Source of the DNA: Snowella sp.
GTDB lineage: Bacteria > Cyanobacteriota > Cyanobacteriia > Cyanobacteriales > Microcystaceae
DNA length: 40,928 nucleotides
Assembly: GCA_003249095.1 (NCBI GenBank)
Contig: QBMS01000023.1
Location: 1-40,928 of the forward strand
Reading direction: 5' to 3'
The position numbers were made by a program, and so were the translations under genes. Below are positions 27,565-37,663 of this stretch, piece by piece (the first letter of the stretch is position 1; each line of letters starts with the position of its first letter). The notes beneath the pieces are model-generated. The model was given only the letters and a program-made list of their open reading frames with translations, had not been told where the DNA came from and did no database searches.

Positions 27565-28470
27565 TTATCGGTTACGCTGGGAAATTTCTTCAATAAATTC
27601 CAATAAAATCGGGTTTACTAATTCGGGTGCTTCATCCTGAGGACAATGACCTACTCCTTCCAGGGGAATAAATTTTTCAACGGTGTCAAATTTGGCAAAC
27701 TCCTGACCCAGGGCGATCGCTTCCCAGGGATCGGCTGTTCCCCAGAGAAAAATCGTCGGACAGGTCAAACGAGGCAATAAATCTTCGGGTAAAGGGCCTT
27801 GGGAATAGGCCGTAAATGCTAAAAAAACCTCTGCCGCCCCTGAATCCTGGGCAGGTTTCATCAGGATTTCTATGAGTTCATCCGTTACTGCCGAAGAGTC
27901 ACCATAGGCTTGGAGTAAAATTTTCCGCACCGTTTTGGGATTAGCAATTTGCTGAAAAAAGAACCGTCCGATCGCCGCATTATTCAAAACTTTTTGTAAA
28001 ACAGAAGCTCCCACCTGTCGATACCAGGGTAAAGTCACCCGTTTACGGTCGTGGAGTAAACGCAGGGAACAATTCAACGCCGCAATCCCCAAAACCCACT
28101 CAGGATAATCAACGGCGGTTTGCATCACCACCACACAGCCAATGGAATTTCCAACCAGAATCGCGGGACTTTGCACCACTTCCCGACAAAAATCAGCGAC
28201 TAGCTGACCCCAGGTTTCAAAGGTATAATCAATTTCGGTTTTTGGAGTCGGTTTAGCAGAAGCTCCAAAACCAATCAAATCGATCGCATAACAACGACAG
28301 GATTTTCCTAAAACAGGTAAGTTTTTGCGCCAATGACCCAAAGAAGCCCCAAATCCATGAACGAGGACGACAGCAGGGCCTGTTTCTCCCGATTGTTGAT
28401 AGGTGATGGGAAAACCTCGCCACGTCCAAACTTGAGGTGGTTTCAAAAGGGCAGACGGTGAAAGGGTCAT
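27565..28470 (-). CDS. Alpha/beta-fold hydrolase
   Basis: This 301-residue hydrolase has the nucleophile GNSIG (Ser109), the acid Asp247 in WGTADPWE, His275 in GVGHCPQDE and the oxyanion [10 protein letters not shown]. This pattern resembles the cyanobacterial and plant chloroplast pheophytinase-like/BchO-like group, but the substrate is unknown. The gene lies just downstream of comFB (20 bp) and upstream of chlI (150 bp), all on the minus strand. Adjacency to chlI weakly suggests a tetrapyrrole link. Confidence 0.85.
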   Translation of the reverse strand: MTLSPSALLKPPQVWTWRGFPITYQQSGETGPAVVLVHGFGASLGHWRKNLPVLGKSCRCYAIDLIGFGASAKPTPKTEIDYTFETWGQLVADFCREVVQSPAILVGNSIGCVVVMQTAVDYPEWVLGIAALNCSLRLLHDRKRVTLPWYRQVGASVLQKVLNNAAIGRFFFQQIANPKTVRKILLQAYGDSSAVTDELIEILMKPAQDSGAAEVFLAFTAYSQGPLPEDLLPRLTCPTIFLWGTADPWEAIALGQEFAKFDTVEKFIPLEGVGHCPQDEAPELVNPILLEFIEEISQRNR

Positions 28471-28490
28471 AATGCCTCAACAAAAAAGAC

Positions 28491-29096
28491 TTACCACAAT
28501 GTTCCCATATTTCGGATTTCTTCGCGGCGACGCTCGGCTTCGGTATCGATCTGGGTATGTTGCGCTTGTTGGATCGGTCGAGGGACGGGGGGCGGCGGCG
28601 GCACGGGGACAGGAAATTGATTGGTTGTTGCCCATTCCATTTTTTTGAAAGCTTTTTGCAGAATGGCGACAGCATTTTCTAAGGTGACTTCCTGATTAGG
28701 ATAGTCCAAGAGATTTCGCTGTTGTAGGAGAATTTGCAACTCAGCCAACAGGGTTTTGGATAAATCGTAATGATTTTCTAATTCGGACACAAGGGGAGCA
28801 GAAACTCGCAACGGATCTCTCTCTACCGCAGCGATCGCTCGACGAACGGCGGAAACGACCTGATCTTTATATTTTTTACGAGCTATTTGGATTTGTTGGG
28901 ACTGGCCATTTTGGCTGGATGCGTAGAGAGCGGGTAATCGATTAAGGGCATAAGTTGCCACTTCTACTTTATTAATATATCCTGCCAAGTTTTTAGGATA
29001 ATGCCTTAATTGTCGGACTATTTCTTCATAAACCAACTCTTCTATGACGTTTTTATGGCATTTTGCCTGTTTATCTGCTATTTCTTGTGTCACCAT
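28491..29096 (-). CDS. ComFB-family c-di-GMP-binding protein
   Basis: This 201-residue protein has the N-terminal ComFB helical domain (KNVIEELVYEEIVRQL, then YINKVEVATYALNRLPALYASS) and the associated AVRRAIAAVERDPLR. The C-terminal part has a proline-rich linker (VPVPPPPPVPRP) and a charged tail. Cyanobacterial ComFB/CdgR proteins are reported to bind c-di-GMP and influence cell size and type IV pilus-dependent competence; here that role is inferred by family. The window also encodes an EAL phosphodiesterase (14892), though not adjacent. It is the first gene of a probable operon with the hydrolase. Confidence 0.88.
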   Translation of the reverse strand: MVTQEIADKQAKCHKNVIEELVYEEIVRQLRHYPKNLAGYINKVEVATYALNRLPALYASSQNGQSQQIQIARKKYKDQVVSAVRRAIAAVERDPLRVSAPLVSELENHYDLSKTLLAELQILLQQRNLLDYPNQEVTLENAVAILQKAFKKMEWATTNQFPVPVPPPPPVPRPIQQAQHTQIDTEAERRREEIRNMGTLW

Positions 29097-29578
29097 TTTT
29101 CAACCTACGCTGTAATGGAAATAATCTTAGGTAATTTATAATTTATTTTAATCAAGTTATCGAACGATTTCTTGTATTTTAACTAATTTTTAGGAATGAT
29201 TAAAATAATTGCGGGAAACTTAAGCAAGAAGGATTTTCCAAAGTAGAAAGGCCGCAACTGAGGTATGGAGAGTGAGAGATGGACTCACTAGGAATAATAA
29301 ATTTTTTCTGATTTTTGAGGATTATTAACCATTATGAAGTACGCTACTCTACTTTTTTAAAATGAGAGTAGATCTTCAATAATTCTTAATAATAATCTTG
29401 CCGATCTATCCAGTCCTGGGTGTTGAAGAACGTTTGGATAGCGATCGCGTTCTAAATCTTTAAGTTGCGATCGCGGTTTTTAGGGAAATTTTAAAATTTG
29501 TGTTCGTGGAAATTGTATTGCATGGTGTTTTTTTCAAAACTAATAACTTCTCTGTCTTGATTTTTCATTAAAATAACT

Positions 29579-29833
29579 TTAAGCTGTTCGTAATCTAAAC
29601 TTCACCATTCCTGTTTTTTCTTCTAGAACCGTCATCGGAGCGACTGTCACCGCCGTTATAAAACTTGGTTTCTTCCCTAATCCCTAAAACTGCGATCGCA
29701 ACCCAAATCCCGTAGTACGATTAATACTGACTTCATTCCCCAAAAACTGCCATGGGGCCATATAATGCCGATATTTCAGCAAAAATTTCTGTAAAAAGGA
29801 TAACAAGAGCATCTTAATCGTCAAAATCATCAT
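29579..29833 (-). pseudogene. Interrupted small ORF with in-frame stop, unknown
   Basis: One minus-strand frame runs 85 codons from ATG 29833 to TAA 29579, broken by a single TAG at 29684. The first part reads MMILTIKMLL and later MAPWQFLGNEVSINRTTGF; the second part contains ITAVTVAPMTVLEEKTGM. The peptide looks protein-like (alternating hydrophobic strands), and a single nonsense codon separates the halves. I do not recognise the family. It may be a decayed gene or chance. Confidence 0.3.
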
Positions 29834-29875
29834 TGAGAAAATTAACTCGATACCCTAAAAAAGTGCAAACTAATG

Positions 29876-29889
29876 TTAACTTAAGTTAA
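29876..29889. promoter_or_regulatory. 14-bp palindrome upstream of ahcY
   Basis: TTAACTTAAGTTAA is a perfect palindrome ending 33 bases before the ahcY start codon, within the expected promoter/leader. It may be a regulator-binding site; no specific factor is recognised. GAGGAA at 29908-29913 is the likely ribosome-binding site. Confidence 0.35.
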
Positions 29890-29922
29890 ACTACTGTAAA
29901 GTTTCTAGAGGAATACAACTGA

Positions 29923-31212
<1,290 letters not shown>

Positions 31213-31235
31213 GTTCTATCTTCTGAAAATAGCAT

Positions 31236-31262
31236 TGGTGGGGTCAAACCCACCTTTTTTTT
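31236..31262 (+). terminator. Intrinsic terminator of ahcY
   Basis: GGTGGG and CCCACC form a stem with a GTCAAA loop, followed immediately by a run of eight T, 24 bp after the ahcY stop codon. This is a classical Rho-independent terminator. Confidence 0.9.
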
Positions 31263-31272
31263 ATGTGATGGA

Positions 31273-31577
31273 CTATGTTTTTGTGTATTTCTGAATCTTG
31301 TTAGTTAATTCAATTTGATCAGGACTAAAACCCGCTAACTTTAAATGAGATAAAAAGCTTGATTGTCGATAACGGGAATCTAAGTTAATCGCTCGTTGAT
31401 ACATTGCTTTTGCCTGGGATTTATCTCCTTTGTCCCAATAAACCAAAGCGATCTCGACCCAGGCGTGGAGATTATTCGGCTCTAATTGGGTTGCTTGTTG
31501 AGCGTGAGTCGGGGCAGAATCATAATCTTTAAGACGTTGATAGGCTAAAACAAGATTATATGAACAATCTCGTTTTT
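31273..31577 (-). pseudogene. C-terminal fragment of a TPR protein
   Basis: On the minus strand an open stretch reads YNLVLAYQRLKDYDSAP, then ATQLEPNNLHAWVEIALVYW, GDKSQAKAMYQRAINLDSRY and ends SPDQIELTNKIQKYTKT-stop (31273). These are two to three TPR-like repeats (helix pairs ending L..D/P). Upstream, a TAA closes the frame and no start codon with a plausible N-terminus exists, so the 5' part is gone. It lies 14 bp from a MITE. Function is lost. Confidence 0.7.
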
Positions 31578-31591
31578 AGGGTTTAAACTAA

Positions 31592-31688
31592 GGAATGAAA
31601 AATAAATAACCGAGGCATTTTGTTGTTAAACAAATATGAAGCTCTGACTTTAGGACTTCAAATACACAACTGAATATATTTTCATTCC
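31592..31688. mobile_element. 97-bp MITE-like element
   Basis: The left end GGAATGAAAAATAAAT and right end, read in reverse complement GGAATGAAAATATATT, share a perfect ten-base terminal inverted repeat. The three bases TAA occur directly on both sides (31589-31591 and 31689-31691), as expected for a target-site duplication. No ORF lies within. It sits between two gene fragments, close to a truncated TPR gene. Confidence 0.7.
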
Positions 31689-31801
31689 TAACCCGGCCGC
31701 CCGACAAAGGCATCGGAAATCCAAGTTCCATCCTTGGATTTATTTTGAATGCCTTCTAGGGTATTGTGTTTTTCGGGGTCAAAAGGATTAAACCTGATCC
31801 C
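31688..31801 (-). pseudogene. C-terminal fragment of an unidentified protein
   Basis: The minus-strand frame from 31801 reads IRFNPFDPEKHNTLEGIQNK and then KDGTWISDAFVGRPG-stop, with a TGA immediately upstream. The composition looks genuinely protein-coding but I do not recognise the family. It is a fragment at best and ends exactly at the MITE boundary; the stop would exist without the insertion too. Confidence 0.35.
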
Positions 31802-31839
31802 TCACTTTATCCCATTCCATCGAAAAAAAACATCTTTGC

Positions 31840-31875
31840 CAGTATTCGATAGAATAGACACACCCTATAATGATC
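31840..31875 (+). promoter_or_regulatory. Candidate promoter of dnaK3
   Basis: A perfect TATAAT at 31866-31871 lies 55 bp before the dnaK ATG. A good -35 box is not evident: the closest candidates are ATTCGA (spacing 16) or TTGCCA (spacing 24). This is a sequence-only suggestion. Confidence 0.35.
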
Positions 31876-31926
31876 AGACAGGGAACTAATACACTTCCTC
31901 TGGAGTAGCTGGAGACACAAACACAC

Positions 31927-34197
31927 ATGGGAAAAGTAGTCGGCATTGACTTGGGAACAACCAACTCCGTCGTGGCAGTAATGGAAGGCAGAAAACCCGT
32001 CGTTATTGCCAATTCTGAAGGAATGCGGACAACGCCTTCGGTGGTGGGATTCAATAAAGATGGAGAATTTGTGGCGGGTCAGATGGCGCGACGACAATCG
32101 GTGCTGAACCCCCAAAATACCTTTTATGCCGTTAAACGCTTCATGGGTCGCCGTTATGCAGAATTGACAGCAGAATCCAAAAAAGTCCCCTACACCATCC
32201 GACGAGACGAAAACGACAATATTAAAATTAAATGTCCCCGACTGAAAAAAGATTTTGCCCCCGAAGAAATTTCGGCGATGATCCTGCGGAAGCTGGCCGA
32301 AGAAGCCAGCCGTTATCTGGGAGAAAAGGTGACGGGTGCGGTGATCACGGTTCCCGCCTATTTTAATGATTCCCAACGGCAAGCAACGAGGGATGCAGGA
32401 CGGATTGCGGGCTTGGAAGTATTACGGATTATCAACGAACCAACGGCGGCGGCTTTGGCCTACGGATTGGATCAACGCAGGAGCCAGAAAATTCTGGTTT
32501 TTGATTTGGGGGGAGGAACCTTTGATGTGTCTGTGTTGGAAGTGGGAGATGGGGTTTTTGAGGTAAAGGCAACGAGTGGCGATACCCAATTAGGGGGCGG
32601 TGATTTTGATAAGCGTATTGTCAATTGGTTAGCGGAAAAATTTTTAGAGCAGGAAAAAATTGATTTAAGAGAAGATCGTCAAGCTCTGCAACGGCTAACG
32701 GAGGCGGCAGAAAAAGCCAAGATTGAATTGTCGGCGGTAACCGTAACGGATATTAATTTACCCTTTATCACAGCCACCGAAGCAGAAGGGCCGAAACATC
32801 TGGAAACACGCTTAACCCGTCATGAGTTTGAAGAACTTTGTGGCGATTTAATTAGTCGGTTGCGTCGTCCCTTGAAACGGGCTTTATCCGATGCGGGCTT
32901 GAGTCCTGTGCAGATTGATGAGGTGGTTTTAGTGGGGGGCGGCACCAGAATGCCCCTGATTAAGCACTTAGTCCGTAGTTTTATTGACCGAGAACCCAAT
33001 GAAAATGTCAATCCCGATGAGGTAGTCGCGATCGGTGCCGCCATTCAAGCGGGAATTTTGGGCGGAGAGGTGAAAGATATTTTGTTGTTGGATGTGTCTC
33101 CCCTTTCCTTGGGATTGGAGACGATTGGCGGGGTAATGAAGAAATTACTGCCCCGTAATACGACGATTCCTGTGCGGAAGTCGGATATTTTTTCGACGGG
33201 CGACAATAATCAAACGATGGTAGAAATCCATGTTCTGCAAGGGGAACGGGAAATGGCCGCCGATAATAAATCCCTGGGACGATTTAAATTAACGGGGATT
33301 CCCCCCGCTCCGAGGGGTTTACCGCAAATTCAGGTTTCCTTTGACATTGATGCCAATGGGATCTTACAGGTCACAGCGCGAGATAAGACAACGGGCCGAG
33401 AACAGAGTATTACGGTGCAGGGGGCTTCGACCTTAAGTGAGTTTGAGGTTAACCGTATGATCCAGGAAGCGGAACAGTTTGCGGACGAGGATCGGGAACG
33501 GCGAGAACGAATAGAAAAACGCAATAAGGCTAAGGCTCTAACGGATCAGGCTCAACGACGATTGAAGGAAGTAACGCTAGATTTTGGGAGTGCCTTTACA
33601 GTGTCCTATCGTCGGCAGGTGGAAGCTTTGTCGGGCGAAATTTTGGATGCTTTAGAAAAAGAGGATGAACGCCGTTTAGACCGAGCCCAGGCGGATCTGC
33701 AAGATGTCTTGTATGAGTTGAATCGGGAGGTTCGTCTGCAATACGCTGATGAGAATGAGGGCTTTTTTAGTGCGATTCGTAAAACCTTTACGGGTGATGA
33801 TGACGATGATGAACTTTATGGTAGTCGTTCGGGTTATCGAGAGGATGTTCGTCCGAGTCGCAATGAAAATCGGGGGGCTTCCTATCGATCGCCGTCTGCG
33901 GCTCCTAGGGAGAATTATGGTTCGGGATTTTCTCAGTATGATGAACCGAGAAATGTGCGCAAGCCTCGTTACAGCAATTACGATACCTACGAAGATTATC
34001 CAGCCAAAGAGGAGTATGATTACAATCGTCCGACTCCCCCTCGTCAACGACCTACGAATAATGGGGATTTACAGGGCCGTTCTGGACGCGATCGCGCCAA
34101 TAGCTGGGATAATGAGCGCAGTAGTACGGGAAAAAGGGGTCGTCAGATGCCGCCTGAAAACAATTGGGATGATGACGATGATGACGACTGGTTTTAA
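31927..34197 (+). CDS. dnaK3: Hsp70 chaperone, DnaK3 type
   Basis: This is a 756-residue Hsp70. The ATPase domain has [26 protein letters not shown] and [11 protein letters not shown]. The peptide-binding domain begins after [18 protein letters not shown]. The lid is followed by an unusual tail of about 120 residues rich in Arg, Asn, Tyr, Pro and Asp, ending DDDDDDDWF. This long acidic-ended tail and the extended length match the cyanobacterial DnaK3 class, which is reported to be membrane (thylakoid)-associated and essential, rather than DnaK1 or DnaK2. The dnaJ gene follows by 84 bp as in other cyanobacteria. The low-complexity tail gives strong repeats of GAT/GAC codons at the 3' end. Confidence 0.93.
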   Translation: MGKVVGIDLGTTNSVVAVMEGRKPVVIANSEGMRTTPSVVGFNKDGEFVAGQMARRQSVLNPQNTFYAVKRFMGRRYAELTAESKKVPYTIRRDENDNIKIKCPRLKKDFAPEEISAMILRKLAEEASRYLGEKVTGAVITVPAYFNDSQRQATRDAGRIAGLEVLRIINEPTAAALAYGLDQRRSQKILVFDLGGGTFDVSVLEVGDGVFEVKATSGDTQLGGGDFDKRIVNWLAEKFLEQEKIDLREDRQALQRLTEAAEKAKIELSAVTVTDINLPFITATEAEGPKHLETRLTRHEFEELCGDLISRLRRPLKRALSDAGLSPVQIDEVVLVGGGTRMPLIKHLVRSFIDREPNENVNPDEVVAIGAAIQAGILGGEVKDILLLDVSPLSLGLETIGGVMKKLLPRNTTIPVRKSDIFSTGDNNQTMVEIHVLQGEREMAADNKSLGRFKLTGIPPAPRGLPQIQVSFDIDANGILQVTARDKTTGREQSITVQGASTLSEFEVNRMIQEAEQFADEDRERRERIEKRNKAKALTDQAQRRLKEVTLDFGSAFTVSYRRQVEALSGEILDALEKEDERRLDRAQADLQDVLYELNREVRLQYADENEGFFSAIRKTFTGDDDDDELYGSRSGYREDVRPSRNENRGASYRSPSAAPRENYGSGFSQYDEPRNVRKPRYSNYDTYEDYPAKEEYDYNRPTPPRQRPTNNGDLQGRSGRDRANSWDNERSSTGKRGRQMPPENNWDDDDDDDWF

Positions 34198-34281
34198 TCG
34201 AGTCGGTCAATGGTCAATAGGGAGTAATGGATAAGGATTAACTACTAACAAAAATAAGTTCCTACTAATCGCTAAATTTCT

Positions 34282-35169
34282 ATGCAACAAGTGCGTAATT
34301 ATTATCAAATTTTGGGTGTGCCGAGGGATGCGACAAATGAAGAAATCAAGAAAACTTTTCGCAAGTTAGCCCGTCAGTATCATCCTGATGTGAATCCCAA
34401 TAATAAATTGGCGGAAGAAAAGTTTAAGGATATTAACGAAGCCTACGATGTTCTCTCTGATGAAAATAAGCGTTCAGACTACGACAATTTACTCTTCGGG
34501 AGAGGAAAACGTAAGGTTCCTTCTCGTCCTCCAACGGGTAATCGCAATGGCACTGGCGTTCCACCGAGACAAACGGCGACAGATTGGAAGGATTTCGCGC
34601 CCCAGACGACTAAACGAGCTAAAGTTGTTAGCTCTAATCGTCAATCTCCGAGGGATGTAGAGGCCAAGTTAACGATTCCCCTAGAAAAAGCTTATCGGGG
34701 AGGAAGAGAAAGAATTCGTCTAGAAGACGGGCGATCGCTAGAGGTAGAAATGCCCCCAGGAATGATTGACGGCCAAAGAATTCGCCTGAAAGAACAAGGG
34801 GTCAATGCTGGGGATTTGTATCTCAAAATTAGTATTTCTCCCCATGCTTTTTTTGAAGTGCAGGGATCAGATATTTTTTGTCAGGTTCCTGTTACGCCCA
34901 GTGAAGCTATTTTAGGGGCGGCAGTAGAAGTTCCGACCATTGATGGGTTGGTAAAAATGACAATTCCCAAGGGAGTAAAAGCGGGACAACGATTACGATT
35001 AGCCCAGAAAGGCTATCCTGACAATCGAGGCAATCGGGGCGATCAACTGGTAGAAATTCAGATTTCCATTCCGCCCGAATTAAGTGAAAGGGAATTGGAA
35101 TTGTATCAAGGCATTCGAGAGTTAGAAAGTTACAATCCCCGCAAACAGTTTTTGCAACCTTTGACTTAA
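34282..35169 (+). CDS. dnaJ: DnaJ/Hsp40 co-chaperone without zinc finger
   Basis: This 295-residue type II J-protein has an N-terminal J-domain (1-67) with the HPD tripeptide at 34-36. A linker follows (about 75-125, Arg/Thr-rich, with no Gly-Phe zinc module). The two C-terminal substrate-binding subdomains have EAYRGG-like ([12 protein letters not shown]) and [41 protein letters not shown] signatures. It stimulates ATP hydrolysis by the DnaK encoded just upstream; the pair is probably one transcription unit. Confidence 0.93.
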   Translation: MQQVRNYYQILGVPRDATNEEIKKTFRKLARQYHPDVNPNNKLAEEKFKDINEAYDVLSDENKRSDYDNLLFGRGKRKVPSRPPTGNRNGTGVPPRQTATDWKDFAPQTTKRAKVVSSNRQSPRDVEAKLTIPLEKAYRGGRERIRLEDGRSLEVEMPPGMIDGQRIRLKEQGVNAGDLYLKISISPHAFFEVQGSDIFCQVPVTPSEAILGAAVEVPTIDGLVKMTIPKGVKAGQRLRLAQKGYPDNRGNRGDQLVEIQISIPPELSERELELYQGIRELESYNPRKQFLQPLT

Positions 35170-35179
35170 AGAATTGGAC

Positions 35180-35482
35180 TTAAAGAAAAGGAAGAACTGT
35201 TCTTACAAACCGACGAATTTCTAATAAAAAAACGATAGTCCGAATTTTGGAATTAATTTGTGGAGGATAGGGATTTTTAGCTTTTTCTTCGTTCAATTGG
35301 GCATACTCAGATGCCGTTAGCGGTCTCCCATCAATCGGCGATCGCGCTTCTAGAATAATTTCAGTCCGTAAAACCTCTTCAGGAATATCATCGGCAGGGG
35401 GTAACGCTAAACTTTTTTGACTCGCAATTAATAATAGACTACTAGCGATTAAGCAACTTAAATAAACTTTTTTTTGATTCAT
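35180..35482 (-). CDS. Conserved cyanobacterial secreted protein
   Basis: This small protein of about 100 residues has an N-terminal signal peptide (MNQKKVYLSCLIASSLLLIA, cleaved near SLALPP). The short mature part contains LPPADDIPEEVLRTEIIL, EARSPIDGRPLTASEYAQL and a C-terminal IRTIVFLLEIRRFVRTVLP amphipathic helix. I recall similar short proteins of unknown function in many cyanobacteria. ATG 35482 was chosen because it places the signal peptide at the start; the frame extends 39 residues further up but overlaps the neighbouring gene. It lies 31 bp after the upstream small gene. Periplasmic or lumenal location is inferred. Confidence 0.72.
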   Translation of the reverse strand: MNQKKVYLSCLIASSLLLIASQKSLALPPADDIPEEVLRTEIILEARSPIDGRPLTASEYAQLNEEKAKNPYPPQINSKIRTIVFLLEIRRFVRTVLPFL

Positions 35483-35513
35483 ATATTTATAAATATAAAA
35501 GCAATTTGATATC

Positions 35514-35858
35514 TTAAAAACTAACTTTACGATATAACCAATTGACCAAAAGTTCAGCACAATTTTTTTTAAACCAACGCCACATGAGAACTTTCGCAAC
35601 GGGCTTAGGTAACTTAGCCAGAGACTTGAGAAAATTATTTAAAGGTGAAAATTTGATTTTTTTATTAATAATATTAATGACTCCTACATCATAGAGAGAG
35701 TCTAAAACTAATCTAATTGTCGATTCTTCTCGCTCAAATAGATCCTGGAGCATCACTTTGACATCGTGCATTCGTTCTTGCTTAAATCGTTCTTCGGCTG
35801 CTACTTTGGGCGGAACGGGACGGACGGTGATCGCCTGGCTTTTTTGGGTTGTTAGCAT
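35514..35858 (-). CDS. Conserved cyanobacterial protein of unknown function
   Basis: This basic protein of 114 residues is largely helical: RFKQERMHDVKVMLQDLFER, EESTIRLVLDSLYDVGVINI and a Lys/Trp-rich C-terminus (VAKVLMWRWFKKNCAELLVNWL). There is no signal peptide and no recognised domain. Similar short proteins seem to occur across cyanobacteria, from memory. It precedes the secreted protein gene on the same strand and probably shares its transcript. The gene is supported by length, composition and position; its function is unknown. Confidence 0.7.
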   Translation of the reverse strand: MLTTQKSQAITVRPVPPKVAAEERFKQERMHDVKVMLQDLFEREESTIRLVLDSLYDVGVINIINKKIKFSPLNNFLKSLAKLPKPVAKVLMWRWFKKNCAELLVNWLYRKVSF

Positions 35859-35949
35859 AATTTTTTTACAATAAACAAACTGTCAAGAACAGTTACAATT
35901 TAAGTCTTAAACGAATTTTTAGCAATAATTTTAAGCTGTAGATGATAGG

Positions 35950-36699
35950 TTAAATTTTGCCAAAGCGTCGTTCTCGTTGTTGATAATCTAATAGAGCCTT
36001 ATGTAATTCCGCTTGATCAAAGTCTGGCCAAAGCGTCGGCGTGACATAAATCTCCGCATAGGCCATTTGCCATAATAGAAAATTACTAATTCGCATTTCT
36101 CCACTAGTACGAATTAACAGATCTGGGTAGGATAAACCCGCCGTATAGAGATGTTTTTCTAGGACGGTTTCATCAATTTCCTCTGTTTTGAGCAATCCCG
36201 CTTCTACTTTCTGGGCGATCGCCTGACAAGCATGGACAATTTCCTGGCGACCGCCGTAATTCGTAGCCACCGTAAACTGAATCCCCGTATTATTCTGAGT
36301 ATCCGCCATTGAACGGTCAATTTCTTCCTGAAGCGAGGCGGGAAGGGATGCTAGATTCCCAACAAAACGAATACGGACATTTTCTTCCATCATCTCCTTT
36401 AATTCTTTTCGCAACACCCGTTCAAACAACGTCATCAAAAATTCCACTTCTTCCAACGGTCTGCCCCAGTTTTCCGTCGAAAAAGCATAGGCCGTCAGAG
36501 CCGAAATTCCCCAATCATTACAACAGCGCAATAAACTTTTCAGGGTATCAACCCCCCGTTGATGGCCCATGATGCGAGGTAAACCCCGACGTTGAGCCCA
36601 ACGCCCATTGCCATCCATAATGACTGCAATATGGTGCGGTAGTCGATTTTGAAGGAGATCGGCGGGGAATTTTGGGGAAACAATGGGTTTAGCGGTCAT
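35950..36699 (-). CDS. uppS: Undecaprenyl diphosphate synthase (cis-isoprenyl transferase)
   Basis: This 249-residue cis-prenyltransferase builds the C55 lipid carrier for peptidoglycan and other glycans from farnesyl diphosphate and isopentenyl diphosphate. Motifs are [17 protein letters not shown] (Asp29 binds Mg-diphosphate), the mid-region [11 protein letters not shown], and the C-terminal [25 protein letters not shown] with the RTSGE signature. Its ATG shares the ATGA tetranucleotide with the stop of cdaA upstream, so the pair is translationally coupled. Confidence 0.97.
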   Translation of the reverse strand: MTAKPIVSPKFPADLLQNRLPHHIAVIMDGNGRWAQRRGLPRIMGHQRGVDTLKSLLRCCNDWGISALTAYAFSTENWGRPLEEVEFLMTLFERVLRKELKEMMEENVRIRFVGNLASLPASLQEEIDRSMADTQNNTGIQFTVATNYGGRQEIVHACQAIAQKVEAGLLKTEEIDETVLEKHLYTAGLSYPDLLIRTSGEMRISNFLLWQMAYAEIYVTPTLWPDFDQAELHKALLDYQQRERRFGKI

Positions 36700-37607
36700 T
36701 TCTTGTCGTCTTTCGCTGTTGATGAGGGAATTAGGAATAAACGTTTGAGAAACAAATTACTTTGTAAACCAATTGTACGACCTAGCCGCCCTAAACTCGG
36801 CGCAACGGATTCTCGTTCGACTAATGGTGTGTATTTTGCTTCTAATAACTCTCTGAGTTTACTACTGGTTAGGGGACGATTCAAATTACCATTTTCTGCT
36901 AGGGTAATCGAGCCTGTTTCTTCAGAAACTACCACACAAAGACAATTTTCGCTCCGTTCGGTAATTCCCATCGCCGCTCTATGCCGAGTCCCCAATTGTC
37001 GGGAGGCGGTTCTTTCTGAGAGGGGCAAAATTACCCCCGCCGCCATAATTCGTGAACCCCGAATAAACACCGCTCCGTCATGTAAGAGGGTTTTGGGCTG
37101 AAAAATCGTTTGCAGTAATTCCTTCGAGACTTCTCCGTTGAGATTCACTCCCTGATTAACAAAGAGTTTATTGTCTAAGGTTCCAAAGGTTTCAACCACA
37201 ATTAAGGCTCCAATGCGATTTTGAGATAGTTCCTTGACGGCATCCACTATTTCATCAATGAAATTTTCCGCTTTGGGAGAAGAGCGTTGGGGTTTGAGGA
37301 GTTGTAAAATCTGCCCCCTTCCTAATAATTCCAAAAACCGTCGAAATTCAGCCTGAAAAATGACTGCCATTGCCACAGCCGCGCCTAGTACCAATTTTTC
37401 TAATACAAATTTCAGTAAATCCAGGTGGAGGCGATCGCTGATGACCTGAAGTAACATCAACACAATCAACCCCCGCATCATCCAGAGCGTACGACGTTCA
37501 CCAATAATGAGGAGCATCAAGTACAGCAACGCCAGCACTAGGCCAATATCCAAAATATTGTGGAATAGTGCAGAAAAAAAGCGTTGGTCAGGAGGAAAAC
37601 CCGACAT
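36696..37607 (-). CDS. cdaA: Diadenylate cyclase CdaA
   Basis: This 303-residue membrane enzyme makes c-di-AMP from two ATP. There are about three N-terminal hydrophobic helices (roughly 10-35, 40-57 and 70-90), then the DAC domain (about 110-260) with the DGA motif (177-179, LLHDGAVFI) and RHR motif (208-210, GTRHRAAMG). Both are intact. I chose ATG 37607; the frame is open to 37691 via a TTG directly abutting AGGA and overlapping lysA. c-di-AMP in cyanobacteria is tied to potassium, osmotic and day-night control. The lysA-cdaA-uppS order and tight spacing suggest a single operon. Confidence 0.95.
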   Translation of the reverse strand: MSGFPPDQRFFSALFHNILDIGLVLALLYLMLLIIGERRTLWMMRGLIVLMLLQVISDRLHLDLLKFVLEKLVLGAAVAMAVIFQAEFRRFLELLGRGQILQLLKPQRSSPKAENFIDEIVDAVKELSQNRIGALIVVETFGTLDNKLFVNQGVNLNGEVSKELLQTIFQPKTLLHDGAVFIRGSRIMAAGVILPLSERTASRQLGTRHRAAMGITERSENCLCVVVSEETGSITLAENGNLNRPLTSSKLRELLEAKYTPLVERESVAPSLGRLGRTIGLQSNLFLKRLFLIPSSTAKDDKK

Positions 37608-37663
37608 GAGAAAAAAGGCGTGAGCGCAAGAAGGAATAATCAACAAATCATAACCGAGACGTT

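Larger units (their letters stand above)
29097..29922. other. Gene-poor 826-bp spacer upstream of ahcY
   Basis: This region is AT-rich with two HIP1 sites near 29441-29475. It contains an interrupted minus-strand frame (29579-29833) and, next to ahcY, a palindrome (29876-29889). The remainder shows nothing recognisable. Confidence 0.5.

Noticed and set aside
29840-29922. Possible SAH riboswitch upstream of ahcY
   Set aside because: Only a palindrome and a ribosome-binding site are visible; no conserved pseudoknot pattern was seen.
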